Shown here: piece after piece, positions 1 to 7,066 of the stretch | Position numbering within the stretch: the first letter of the stretch is position 1 | How the letters are laid out: every line of letters begins with the position of its first letter | Assembly (NCBI GenBank): GCA_003978475.1 | Contig: QNZR01000136.1 | Coordinates: 1 to 12,205 of the forward strand | From: Sulfurimonas sp. | Lineage (GTDB): Bacteria > Campylobacterota > Campylobacteria > Campylobacterales > Sulfurimonadaceae | DNA length: 12,205 nucleotides | Direction of reading: 5' to 3' | Notes under the pieces: model-generated | Told to the model about the DNA's origin: nothing | What the model saw: the letters and a program-made list of their open reading frames with translations, nothing else | Database searches by the model: none | Made by a program: the position numbers and the translations under genes

Positions 1-28
1 GATAGCTAATGGCACCCGTCGCCAGAAA
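1..28 (-). other. murJ: murJ reading frame continuing past the internal TAG
   Basis: Read on the minus strand in the same frame as murJ, these bases encode F-L-A-T-G-A-I-S-Y directly after the TAG at 31-29. That is what MurJ proteins carry after the FLDTWLAS segment, a small-residue stretch ending in ISY. The coding sequence therefore does not end at the TAG but continues off the left edge of the window. No frameshift is needed, so a single base change from a serine codon (TCG to TAG) explains the stop. Confidence 0.8.
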
Positions 29-793
29 CTAGGCGAGCCAGGTGTCTAAAAAGGCCGAAAACTGTGCCGTAGAATTTCCCCAGACGGCAGGAAAAAACTG
101 CTGCTTGAATTTGGTGGTTTCACGGCGTATGCTATGAATTTTCCGACGGTAGTACTTCACTCCTCCGGCAAAAAGCGGGATCAGATGCAGTCGGTAGACA
201 GCAACGAGGTGAACCCCCAGCTGCAACAGCCCGCCGATCACGACACCATAGCTCAGATAATAGACAATGACCTCTTCTTCCATACCCCTGGAAAGCAACA
301 AGGCACCGATGAGTGCAATATTGAGTAGTGCCGTGGCATAAGCCGTAGTGGCAAAATGATGTTTGTATTGTAAAAAAGTACTGAAAAACGTCACTAAAAA
401 AATAAGTGGCAGGTAAAAGAAGTTAATGGCCACATAAGGTGCCGCCATCATGATTGTTTGTGCATCAAAACCGACGGCAATGGCTTTGGAGGCAGCATGG
501 GGAAACAGGTTGACAATCAGTGTAAAGAGCATGATTGTCAAGAAAAATACCAAAAGAATATGAATGGAAAAGACGGCTTTATGACGCGAACGGGTAAATG
601 CCGGCAAAAAAACCTGGGTAAAAGCACCTTCGGCAAAAATGCGCCGAAAGAGATTGGGCAGCTTGAAGGCAATAAAAAAGATATCGGTGTAGATATTGGC
701 ACCAAGAAACGATGCGGTCATAAGGTCACGCAGAAGACCTAATATTCTGGAAAATAAAATACCAAAACTGTTGGTAAATATGGCTTTAAACAT
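29..793 (-). CDS. murJ: Lipid II flippase MurJ (MviN family), N-terminal half, ended by an in-frame TAG
   Basis: MurJ is the inner-membrane MOP-superfamily transporter that flips lipid II to the periplasmic face for peptidoglycan assembly. The 254 residues start with the family's N-terminal helix (SFGILFSRILGLLRD), followed by TDIFFIAFKLPNLFRRIFAEGAF around residues 36-58, which holds conserved charged residues of the central cavity. Hydrophobic segments lie near 76-97, 117-140, 150-168 and 178-200. The last residues, GNSTAQFSAFLDTWLA (239-254), match the middle of the family, whose members are usually about 450-520 residues. The stop replaces the expected serine, and the frame carries on to the window edge, so this is half a gene. 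The ATG at 793 is preceded by only a weak AAAAAAGA ribosome site. The gene is divergent from the FapA-like gene, an arrangement I recall from other Campylobacterota. As read the protein would not be functional, unless the TAG is a sequencing error or is read through. Confidence 0.88.
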   Translation of the reverse strand: MFKAIFTNSFGILFSRILGLLRDLMTASFLGANIYTDIFFIAFKLPNLFRRIFAEGAFTQVFLPAFTRSRHKAVFSIHILLVFFLTIMLFTLIVNLFPHAASKAIAVGFDAQTIMMAAPYVAINFFYLPLIFLVTFFSTFLQYKHHFATTAYATALLNIALIGALLLSRGMEEEVIVYYLSYGVVIGGLLQLGVHLVAVYRLHLIPLFAGGVKYYRRKIHSIRRETTKFKQQFFPAVWGNSTAQFSAFLDTWLA

Positions 794-868
794 AAAAATG
801 TATCTTTTTTACGAAATTTTAACCAATTTGTGATTAAAATAGGGTTCTAAAATACATCAAGGTCGAGA
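794..868. promoter_or_regulatory. Divergent promoter region between murJ and the FapA-like gene
   Basis: This 75-base AT-rich gap separates two divergent genes and must hold the start signals for both unless distant ones are used. On the plus strand TAAAAT at 835-840 could be a -10 element, with a leader of about 22 bases before the AAGG ribosome site at 859-862 and the ATG at 869. On the minus strand TAAAAT (reverse complement of 816-821) lies in a similar place before the murJ ATG. No convincing -35 box is visible for either. Campylobacterota sigma-70 promoters often lack one, so the assignment rests on position and the -10-like sequences only. Confidence 0.35.
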
Positions 869-2785
869 ATGGGTCTGTTTAGCAAACAAAAAGAGCAACA
901 GAAAACACAGCACAGTGCGAAAACGATCCAGCCGATTATTGTGCGAACTTCCAATGTAGCACAAGAGCTGCTTAAAGTCTCATCGAGTCATAAAATTCCT
1001 GTCAGTGTTTTGGATTTTCGACTTTTAAGTGTACAAACGTTTACCCGATTGAATGTGGACGGCAAGGATGAAGAGTTCGATGAAGTGACTTCCGATGAGT
1101 TACAAGATCTTCATAAAGAAACGCTGCTACATAATGAGTTTTTTGAGATTAAGCAGATCTATGAAATTGAGATTTTCTCTAAAAATGATGATGACAAACT
1201 TGCCAATCTTCATATGTCCGTGGGTGCCAATGCCACGTTGACGAAGGTGTATGTTACCATTAAGGCAGGTTCGTTTGTGACCTACTATGATGCGTTGGAA
1301 CACGATCTTATTGCCGCTATCTCCAAGCGAAAGCTCCGCGCCAATCTGAGCATCAATATTTTTGATCAGGTGATGTACAAGGAGTTGAGTCACTTTATGG
1401 CAAAAATTCGGGTAGCGGGAATGTACACATTTGATACCAAGCAGGTTTTTCTGATTTCTGAAGGCATTGAGCCGGTGCCGACGGTGAATGATGCGCTGAT
1501 TTTGCATTATGAGACAAACCGTGAGCAGGAAAATCATGACGATCGGGTGGATTATTCCAAGCGCGGATATCTTAAAAGTGTCACAGAAGGCGAGATGCTT
1601 ATTGAGTATATTAAACCCAAGTTGGGAGAGAGCGGACGCAACTGCAGCGGGGTATTTTTAAAACCCAAAGAACCGATTGTCAAGCATGAACCGACGTTTG
1701 GCGTGACGGATAATATCAACGTTGTCGTTGGTGATGACAACATCACCTATGTAGCTCGGGTTGGCGGTTATGTGACATTTGAGAATAATACCTACGATAT
1801 TCGGCAGGAGGTCGAAATCGGCGAGATCAGTTTTAAGACTACCGGTTCGATTGAGAGTGCTTTGGATGCCGATGTCTCCATCAATGTCAAAGAGAGCGAT
1901 ACTTTAAAAGATGCTATCGGTATGGGGATGGAGGTCGAAGTCAATGAAATTCGTGTTGATGGCAATGTCGGTCCCAATGCTGTTGTGCGTGCAAACAAGG
2001 CGATTATTGAAGGACAGACCCATAAAAGTTCCAAGATTTATGCCCAAAAGGTACAAATTAACATTCATAAAGGATTTGTACGAGGTGATGAGGTGCGAAT
2101 TACCCGGCTTGAACACGGAAGTGTTGAGGCACGCAAAGTGTATGTGTCCCAAATGATGGGAGGTACCATTAGAGCCAGTGAGGTAGAGATTGAGATTTTG
2201 GCATCTCATGCCACCATAGAAGCGGCGCAGCGTATTGAAATTAAGCAGCTTAACGGCGAAGAAAATAACCTAGTCATTGATCCGGCTGCCATGAAGGAGG
2301 TGACGGAGCGTCTGGAAGGAAGTGAGGAGCAGATGCAGGAGGCTCGTGTCCACATTGCCGAGCTTAAGCACGAATGTGAGGACTATCGCCGGCGTATTCA
2401 TGAGAGTAAACAAGCCTTCAACGAGATTAAAAAGCGTCTGCTGCAATATAAAAACAAGGGGGTAAAAATGCCCGCGCAGTTTGTTAAAAAATATCAAGAG
2501 TTTCAAGTCATGTATAAGCAGTATGAATCACTCAAAACAGAGCTTCAGGAGAAACAAAACCGTTACGATATACTTGCACAGCAGCATCAGTCATTTCAAA
2601 ATGACATTTTTGATGCCCGTATTATTAATCATGATCGCTGGCACGGACATAATGAGATTGTGTTTCGAATGATCGAGCCTAAAACCGAGGTCAGTCTACT
2701 GCCGCAGAGCGGAACAAAAATGGAGTATTTGGCATTGATGAAGGATGAACATGATGAGTATTATATTAAGGCGGTAGAGGCATGA
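869..2785 (+). CDS. FapA family protein (DUF342, flagellar assembly protein A-like)
   Basis: The protein has 638 residues, is soluble, and has no signal peptide. A basic, glutamine-rich N-terminus (1-20) leads into a mixed alpha/beta N-terminal region (about 25-230). A turn-rich segment, KPKLGESGRNCSGVFLKP (249-266), resembles the family's glycine-rich motif. Residues about 315-460 are a run of short V/I-rich strands with regular turns (for example IRVDGNVGPNAVVRANKAIIEG), as expected for the right-handed beta-helix of DUF342 proteins. Residues about 475-577 are highly charged and heptad-like, a predicted coiled coil, followed by a short C-terminal beta region. Some family members are needed for flagellation or for polar placement of partner proteins, but the role in Campylobacterota is not settled. 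The ATG at 869 has AAGG six bases upstream. The stop overlaps the ruvA start (ATGA), so the two are probably translationally coupled. A placement between murJ and ruvA is the synteny I recall from Helicobacter. Confidence 0.85.
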   Translation: MGLFSKQKEQQKTQHSAKTIQPIIVRTSNVAQELLKVSSSHKIPVSVLDFRLLSVQTFTRLNVDGKDEEFDEVTSDELQDLHKETLLHNEFFEIKQIYEIEIFSKNDDDKLANLHMSVGANATLTKVYVTIKAGSFVTYYDALEHDLIAAISKRKLRANLSINIFDQVMYKELSHFMAKIRVAGMYTFDTKQVFLISEGIEPVPTVNDALILHYETNREQENHDDRVDYSKRGYLKSVTEGEMLIEYIKPKLGESGRNCSGVFLKPKEPIVKHEPTFGVTDNINVVVGDDNITYVARVGGYVTFENNTYDIRQEVEIGEISFKTTGSIESALDADVSINVKESDTLKDAIGMGMEVEVNEIRVDGNVGPNAVVRANKAIIEGQTHKSSKIYAQKVQINIHKGFVRGDEVRITRLEHGSVEARKVYVSQMMGGTIRASEVEIEILASHATIEAAQRIEIKQLNGEENNLVIDPAAMKEVTERLEGSEEQMQEARVHIAELKHECEDYRRRIHESKQAFNEIKKRLLQYKNKGVKMPAQFVKKYQEFQVMYKQYESLKTELQEKQNRYDILAQQHQSFQNDIFDARIINHDRWHGHNEIVFRMIEPKTEVSLLPQSGTKMEYLALMKDEHDEYYIKAVEA

Positions 2786-3345
2786 TTGTCGGTATTGAAG
2801 GAGCGGTGGTCTTTAAAGATCCCAGCGTGGTGCACCTGAATGTTCAGGGAATGATTTATGAGGTCTTTGTCTCCCTGCAGACCTATGCACGACTCGGTGA
2901 GGCGACGGTACGCCTGCATACGGCACATATTATTCGTGAAGATGCCCAGCTGCTTTACGGCTTTAAAGAGTTAAGCGAAAAGGTGCTCTTTAGCCGACTG
3001 ATTAAAATCAGCGGTGTAGGTCCCAAGGTGGCGATGGCGATCTGTTCGACCTTTACAACGGCGCAGTTTGCCGCAATTATTGCCTCCAGTGATATTGCCG
3101 GTCTTAAAAAAGTACCGGGTATCGGACCTAAAAGTGCCGGACGTATTTTAGTCGAGCTTAACGGGTTTGATGCCGAGCTTGTCAGTTCGGGCGGCAGTGT
3201 TTCGAGTGCTACGGGCGATGCCACAATGGCACTGGAGTCACTGGGCTTTAAAAAAGAGGTGATTGCTTCGGTTCTGGCATCATGTCAGAGTCACGACACC
3301 GCCTCGTTGGTAAAAGAGGCACTCAAAAAATTACAAACACTTTAA
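2782..3345 (+). CDS. ruvA: Holliday junction branch migration protein RuvA
   Basis: RuvA binds Holliday junctions as a tetramer and loads the RuvB motor for branch migration in recombinational repair. At 187 residues it is close to the family's usual 185-205. The N-terminal OB-fold starts MIVGIEGAVV and includes a conserved LLYGF (57-61). Two helix-hairpin-helix motifs follow: KISGVGPKVA (75-84) and KKVPGIGPKSAGRI (109-122), the latter with the typical lysine and glycines for backbone contacts. After a Ser/Gly-rich flexible linker (about 134-144), the C-terminal RuvB-binding helices (146-187) contain ALESLGFKK. The start ATG lies within the stop of the preceding gene. RuvB and RuvC are not in the window, which is normal for this phylum as I recall it. 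Confidence 0.97.
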   Translation: MIVGIEGAVVFKDPSVVHLNVQGMIYEVFVSLQTYARLGEATVRLHTAHIIREDAQLLYGFKELSEKVLFSRLIKISGVGPKVAMAICSTFTTAQFAAIIASSDIAGLKKVPGIGPKSAGRILVELNGFDAELVSSGGSVSSATGDATMALESLGFKKEVIASVLASCQSHDTASLVKEALKKLQTL

Positions 3346-3350
3346 AAGGG
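3344..3350 (+). promoter_or_regulatory. Ribosome binding site that fixes a TTG start for ddl
   Basis: AAAAGGG lies six bases before a TTG at 3357-3359, and the frame from that TTG reads (M)KLAILFGGQSFEHEIS, the family's usual beginning. An ATG in the same frame at 3282 would add 25 residues with no counterpart in Ddl proteins and would overlap the 3' end of ruvA by 64 bases, so the TTG is preferred. Confidence 0.75.
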
Positions 3351-3356
3351 ATACGG

Positions 3357-4394
3357 TTGAAATTAGCAATACTATTTGGCGGACAGAGTTTTGAGCATGA
3401 GATCAGCATTGTAAGTGCGACGACACTCAAAGAGAAACTGCATGATTTTGAGTTGACATATATTTTTTGTGATCAGGATCATACGCTCTACTGGATTGAT
3501 GCACAGAAGATGAAGGCACAGACATTCTCCAGCGGCGCGTACCGTAAAGAGCCGACACTGACGTTGGTTCAAGGCGGTTTTGTGCGTAAAAAACGTTTTG
3601 GCAGTGAACGGTTGGCAGTGCCGGTTCTTAACCTTATTCACGGTGCCGACGGAGAAGACGGTACCATTGCCGGGCTTCTGGATTTTTATAAAATTTCCTA
3701 TATCGGACCGCGCCGTGAAGCTTCGGTATTTAGTTTTGACAAGCGCTATACCAAATATCTGGCTCATGCGATCGGTGTCAAGGTATTGGACTACGAAGTC
3801 TTGCACAAACATGGCAGCCGTGACGTGAAGACGCCATACCCGTTTATTGTCAAACCGTCCCGGTTGGGAAGTTCTATCGGGGTGAGTGTGGTCAATGATG
3901 CCCCGGAGCTTGATTACGCACTGGATGTCGCTTTTGAGTTTGACGAGAGCGTCATTGTTGAGCCGTTTATTTCCGGAGTCAAAGAGTACAACCTTGCCGG
4001 ATTCCGTGCCAGAGATACCATGCACTACTCCATTGTCGAAGAGCCGCAAAAAAGTGAGTTTTTGGACTTTGACAAAAAATATCTGGATTTTTCCCGATCG
4101 GCGACGGTTCATGAAGCCGATCTTGATGCGGCGACAGTACGCACACTGCAAGAGAACTTTCAGACGATCTACGGTGATCTGTTTGAGGGTGCATTGATTC
4201 GTTGCGACTTTTTTTTGATTGATAATGAGGTGTATCTCAATGAGATTAACCCCATTCCCGGTTCCATGGCAAATTATCTTTTTAAAGATTTTTCCTCGGC
4301 AATAACGGCATTGTTGCAGGATATACCGCCGGCTAACAATATACATGTAAATTACCGCTACATACACACCATTTCTGCCGCTAAAGGAAAGTAG
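3357..4394 (+). CDS. ddl: D-alanine--D-alanine ligase
   Basis: Ddl is the cytoplasmic ATP-grasp enzyme that joins two D-alanines for the end of the peptidoglycan stem peptide; the product is the substrate of MurF, encoded two genes downstream. With the TTG start it has 345 residues, a usual length. Visible family features are FGGQSFEHEISIVS (7-20) with the substrate-binding glutamate E15, HGADGEDGTIAGLLD (95-109), the ATP-binding KPSRLGSSIGV loop (166-176), the IRCDFF segment (281-286), and the metal-binding LNEINPIPGS (294-303) with E296 and N298. It lies 11 bases after ruvA, and its TAG shares one base with the GTG start of the next gene. The C-terminal tail beyond residue 325 is poorly conserved. 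Confidence 0.96.
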   Translation: MKLAILFGGQSFEHEISIVSATTLKEKLHDFELTYIFCDQDHTLYWIDAQKMKAQTFSSGAYRKEPTLTLVQGGFVRKKRFGSERLAVPVLNLIHGADGEDGTIAGLLDFYKISYIGPRREASVFSFDKRYTKYLAHAIGVKVLDYEVLHKHGSRDVKTPYPFIVKPSRLGSSIGVSVVNDAPELDYALDVAFEFDESVIVEPFISGVKEYNLAGFRARDTMHYSIVEEPQKSEFLDFDKKYLDFSRSATVHEADLDAATVRTLQENFQTIYGDLFEGALIRCDFFLIDNEVYLNEINPIPGSMANYLFKDFSSAITALLQDIPPANNIHVNYRYIHTISAAKGK

Positions 4395-5125
4395 TGGCGC
4401 AAAAACGTATTGAGTATCAGGGCAGGGCGTTTGATATCAGCTATGAGATACTCCATCCCGGTGCCACGAAAGACATGGCAATACTGCATGGCTGGGGATC
4501 CAATAAAGAGCTGATGAAAAGCGCCTTTTCACCGTATTTTAAAAGCTATCGTCATCTCTATATCGATCTTCCGGGTTTTGGAGGTTCTTCCAACGAGACG
4601 GTGTTGCATACTCGCGATTATGCCCATATTCTCTCGCGTTTTTTAGTAGAGTTGAATTTTTCAAATGATATTGTACTGGGGCACTCGTTTGGCGGGAAAG
4701 TAGCGACCCTGTTGCAGCCGAAGTTGCTGGTTTTGGTCGCATCTTCGGGCATTGTTCTTCCCAAGCCCTTATCTGTTCGTGTTAAGATAGCACTGTTTAA
4801 ATGCTTGAAAAATATGGGATTGGCGTCATGGCGTTCGTATTTTGTTTCTGATGATGCCGCCGGGCTTTCAGAGTCGATGTATGCAACGTTTAAACAGGTG
4901 GTCAATGAGGACTTTTCCGAGCATTTTCACGCCTTTAAGGGGCGGGCACTGCTCTGTTTTGCCAAAGATGATACGGCGACACCGCTGCATACGGCGTATG
5001 TCATAGCACGCCTGATGCATCAGGCACGCGTCGCAGCTTTTGAGGGAGATCACTACTTTTTTATGCACGCGGGGGAGCGTATTGATGCCGAAGTTCAACA
5101 GAGCCTGGAAAGGATGGAATCTTAG
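4394..5125 (+). CDS. Alpha/beta hydrolase, function unknown, between ddl and murF
   Basis: This is a 243-residue alpha/beta-hydrolase-fold protein. It shows the oxyanion-region motif LHGWGSN (31-37), DLPGFGGS (58-65), the nucleophile elbow GHSFGG (96-101, Ser98), a probable acid in KDDTATP (191-197, Asp193) and a catalytic histidine in GDHYFF (218-223, His220), so a complete triad is present. There is no signal peptide, so it is cytoplasmic. The GTG start at 4394 overlaps the last base of the ddl stop and has AGGA five bases upstream. Its fixed place between two cell-wall ligase genes in this phylum hints at a link to envelope synthesis, but the substrate cannot be read from the sequence. The fold suits esterase, thioesterase or amide hydrolase chemistry. 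Confidence 0.88.
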   Translation: MAQKRIEYQGRAFDISYEILHPGATKDMAILHGWGSNKELMKSAFSPYFKSYRHLYIDLPGFGGSSNETVLHTRDYAHILSRFLVELNFSNDIVLGHSFGGKVATLLQPKLLVLVASSGIVLPKPLSVRVKIALFKCLKNMGLASWRSYFVSDDAAGLSESMYATFKQVVNEDFSEHFHAFKGRALLCFAKDDTATPLHTAYVIARLMHQARVAAFEGDHYFFMHAGERIDAEVQQSLERMES

Positions 5126-6568
5126 ATGGATTATGCACAACTGGGTGCCTTTGTAACCAATGTCCTGTTTGTGACAACGTTGGGGTGGTACCTTATTACC
5201 AATTTACAGTGGTATGACTACAAAATCGAGCGGGTGATTTTCAAGCACCACAAACCGCTGTGGCATGTGGGTTATTTTCTGATTCCGCTAATTGCCTATT
5301 ATACGCTGTATCACTTCTTTTGGATCTTTTTTTACTTTGCGCTGCTGCCCTCTATGGTGGTATGGCATAAAAAACAGGATAAAAAACTGGTCTTGACCTG
5401 GCGCGTCAAACGTTTTTTGATTTTGCTGATTACTCTGACTCTGTTTCAGAATTTTATCTGTACCCTCAAAGATATGTGCCATATTTACGGTGTGATCATG
5501 CCTCTTTCGCTGGCATTTGCCGGAAGCTGGCTTGTGGAAAACTACCTTTTTTTAGCCTATAAAAAGCAGGCACAAAAAACGTTGGCGTCAATGAAAGATC
5601 TGCATATTATTGCCATTACGGGCAGTTACGGTAAAACGAGTATGAAAAATTTTATGGCGCAGATACTGTCACGGCAGTTTAAGGTGTATGCTACACCGCG
5701 CAGTGTCAATACCATCGGCGGTATTATTAAAGATATTAATGAGTCGCTTCCTAAAGATACCCAAATTTATATATGTGAAGCGGGAGCACGTCAACAAGGT
5801 GATATCTACGCTATTGCGCAGTTATTGCATCCGCAAACGGTGGTTGTCGGCAAGGTTGGCCCACAGCATCTGGAGTATTTTAAAAGTCTCGATGCCATAG
5901 TACGTACCAAACTCGAACTGATGCATTCCGACAGACTTCAGCGCGCTTTTGTTTACGAGAACGTCACCGATGAACCGCATGAAAAAGTAACGTTTTTCGG
6001 AAAGGATCTCCGTCATGTCAATGCGACGCTAGAGGGTATTGATTTTGATATTGTGTTCGAACGGGAGACACGACACTATCATACGGACGTACTGGGAGCA
6101 TTTCAGGCAATGAACATTAATGCTGCGGTGTTGGTGGCGCATTCGTTGGGAATGGAACATGAGCGTATTACTGATGCCGTGGCTGCGTTAAAGCCAATAG
6201 AGCACCGCCTCGAGAAGATTGAGGCCGGAGGAAAGATTATTTTAGATGACGGCTACAACGGCAATATTGACGGGATGCTTGAGGGAATTCGGCTCTGTTC
6301 ATTGCATCCGGGGCGCAAAGTCATTGTGACTCCCGGACTTATAGAAAGTACCAAGGAGCTCAATATGCAGTTGATTCATGCCATGAATGAGGTGTTTGAT
6401 GTGGCCGTGATTACCTCGGAGCTCAACCGTGCGCTGTTTGAGCAGAATTTACATGTAAAACAGACCATCATTTTAAAAGACAAAGCCCTCTTAACCCCAA
6501 CACTTGCTACGGAGACGGCGAGTGGTGATATTATTCTTTTTGCCAATGATGCTCCCAATTTCATTTAG
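5126..6568 (+). CDS. murF: UDP-N-acetylmuramoyl-tripeptide--D-alanyl-D-alanine ligase MurF, with N-terminal membrane domain
   Basis: MurF adds D-Ala-D-Ala to the UDP-MurNAc tripeptide, the last cytoplasmic step before membrane transfer. The 480 residues fall into two parts. Residues 1 to about 150 are hydrophobic, with likely membrane helices near 8-26, 48-80, 96-112 and 122-144, replacing the usual soluble UDP-binding N-terminal domain. From about 158 the Mur ligase core begins: P-loop TGSYGKTS (165-172), CEAGAR (217-222), VGKVGPQHLEYF (241-252), K262 at the usual carbamylated-lysine position, LGAFQAMNINAA (323-334), EHRLE (359-363) and LDDGYNGN (373-380). The C-terminal domain runs to the end with no truncation. 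The ATG directly follows the stop of the hydrolase gene. Ddl upstream makes its dipeptide substrate. The core resembles MurF more than MurC, MurD or MurE, and the ddl neighbourhood supports this. Confidence 0.92.
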   Translation: MDYAQLGAFVTNVLFVTTLGWYLITNLQWYDYKIERVIFKHHKPLWHVGYFLIPLIAYYTLYHFFWIFFYFALLPSMVVWHKKQDKKLVLTWRVKRFLILLITLTLFQNFICTLKDMCHIYGVIMPLSLAFAGSWLVENYLFLAYKKQAQKTLASMKDLHIIAITGSYGKTSMKNFMAQILSRQFKVYATPRSVNTIGGIIKDINESLPKDTQIYICEAGARQQGDIYAIAQLLHPQTVVVGKVGPQHLEYFKSLDAIVRTKLELMHSDRLQRAFVYENVTDEPHEKVTFFGKDLRHVNATLEGIDFDIVFERETRHYHTDVLGAFQAMNINAAVLVAHSLGMEHERITDAVAALKPIEHRLEKIEAGGKIILDDGYNGNIDGMLEGIRLCSLHPGRKVIVTPGLIESTKELNMQLIHAMNEVFDVAVITSELNRALFEQNLHVKQTIILKDKALLTPTLATETASGDIILFANDAPNFI

Positions 6569-6577
6569 AGACCGGCA

Positions 6578-7066
6578 ATGAGGTGGATTGACCGTACCAT
6601 AACTCTTGCCGGCACTTTGGCGGCTCTGGCACTGGCCGCTCTGGTACTGCTGGTTGCTTATGATGCGATGGCACGTTATCTTTTTAGTTCCGGATCTATT
6701 GCCTTGCAGGAGCTGGAGTGGCATCTGTTTGACCTGCTGATTATGTTCGGCATTGCCTACACACTTAAACACAACGCCCATGTCCGTGTTGATATTTTTT
6801 ACGAACACTTTGCACCCCGTCCAAAAGCGATGGTAGATCTGTTCTCACAACTTTTTTTTGTTCTACCGCTCTCACTGCTGATTGTCTATGTCGGTATGGA
6901 GTTTGTCACCTTGAGTTTTTCCCAGATGGAGGGCTCATCCAACCCCGGAGGATTGCCGTACCGTTTTTTGGTGAAGTCGTTAATGCCGTTGGCGTTTGTA
7001 TTGCTCATATTGCAGTCTTTTAAAGAGATTATGGCGGCGTTCAAGCGTTACAGGAACGTCTCATGA
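6578..7066 (+). CDS. TRAP transporter small permease subunit (DctQ family)
   Basis: This is the small membrane subunit of a tripartite ATP-independent periplasmic transporter, a sodium- or proton-driven importer of organic acids and related solutes. It has 162 residues and four hydrophobic segments (about 8-30, 47-65, 86-110, 131-148). The family signature around VAYDAMARYLF (26-36), followed by ALQELEWHLF (42-51), is clear, as are H69VRVD (68-72) and the NPGGLPYRFLVKSLMP segment (122-137) typical of the mannitol/chloroaromatic-type DctQ subgroup. It starts nine bases after murF with only a weak ribosome site and overlaps the large-subunit gene by four bases. The substrate cannot be assigned, because the binding protein that sets specificity is not in the window. 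Confidence 0.9.
   Translation: MRWIDRTITLAGTLAALALAALVLLVAYDAMARYLFSSGSIALQELEWHLFDLLIMFGIAYTLKHNAHVRVDIFYEHFAPRPKAMVDLFSQLFFVLPLSLLIVYVGMEFVTLSFSQMEGSSNPGGLPYRFLVKSLMPLAFVLLILQSFKEIMAAFKRYRNVS

Noticed and set aside
3282..3356. 25-residue N-terminal extension of Ddl from an upstream ATG
   Set aside because: The extension has no Ddl similarity and overlaps ruvA. A TTG with a well-spaced AAAAGGG ribosome site gives the normal start of the protein.
3372..4367. Long open frame (331 codons) on the minus strand opposite ddl
   Set aside because: It is antisense to a clearly real ddl gene, its translation has no recognisable domain and is rich in Cys, Arg and Ile as expected from a shadow frame, and it has no plausible start context.
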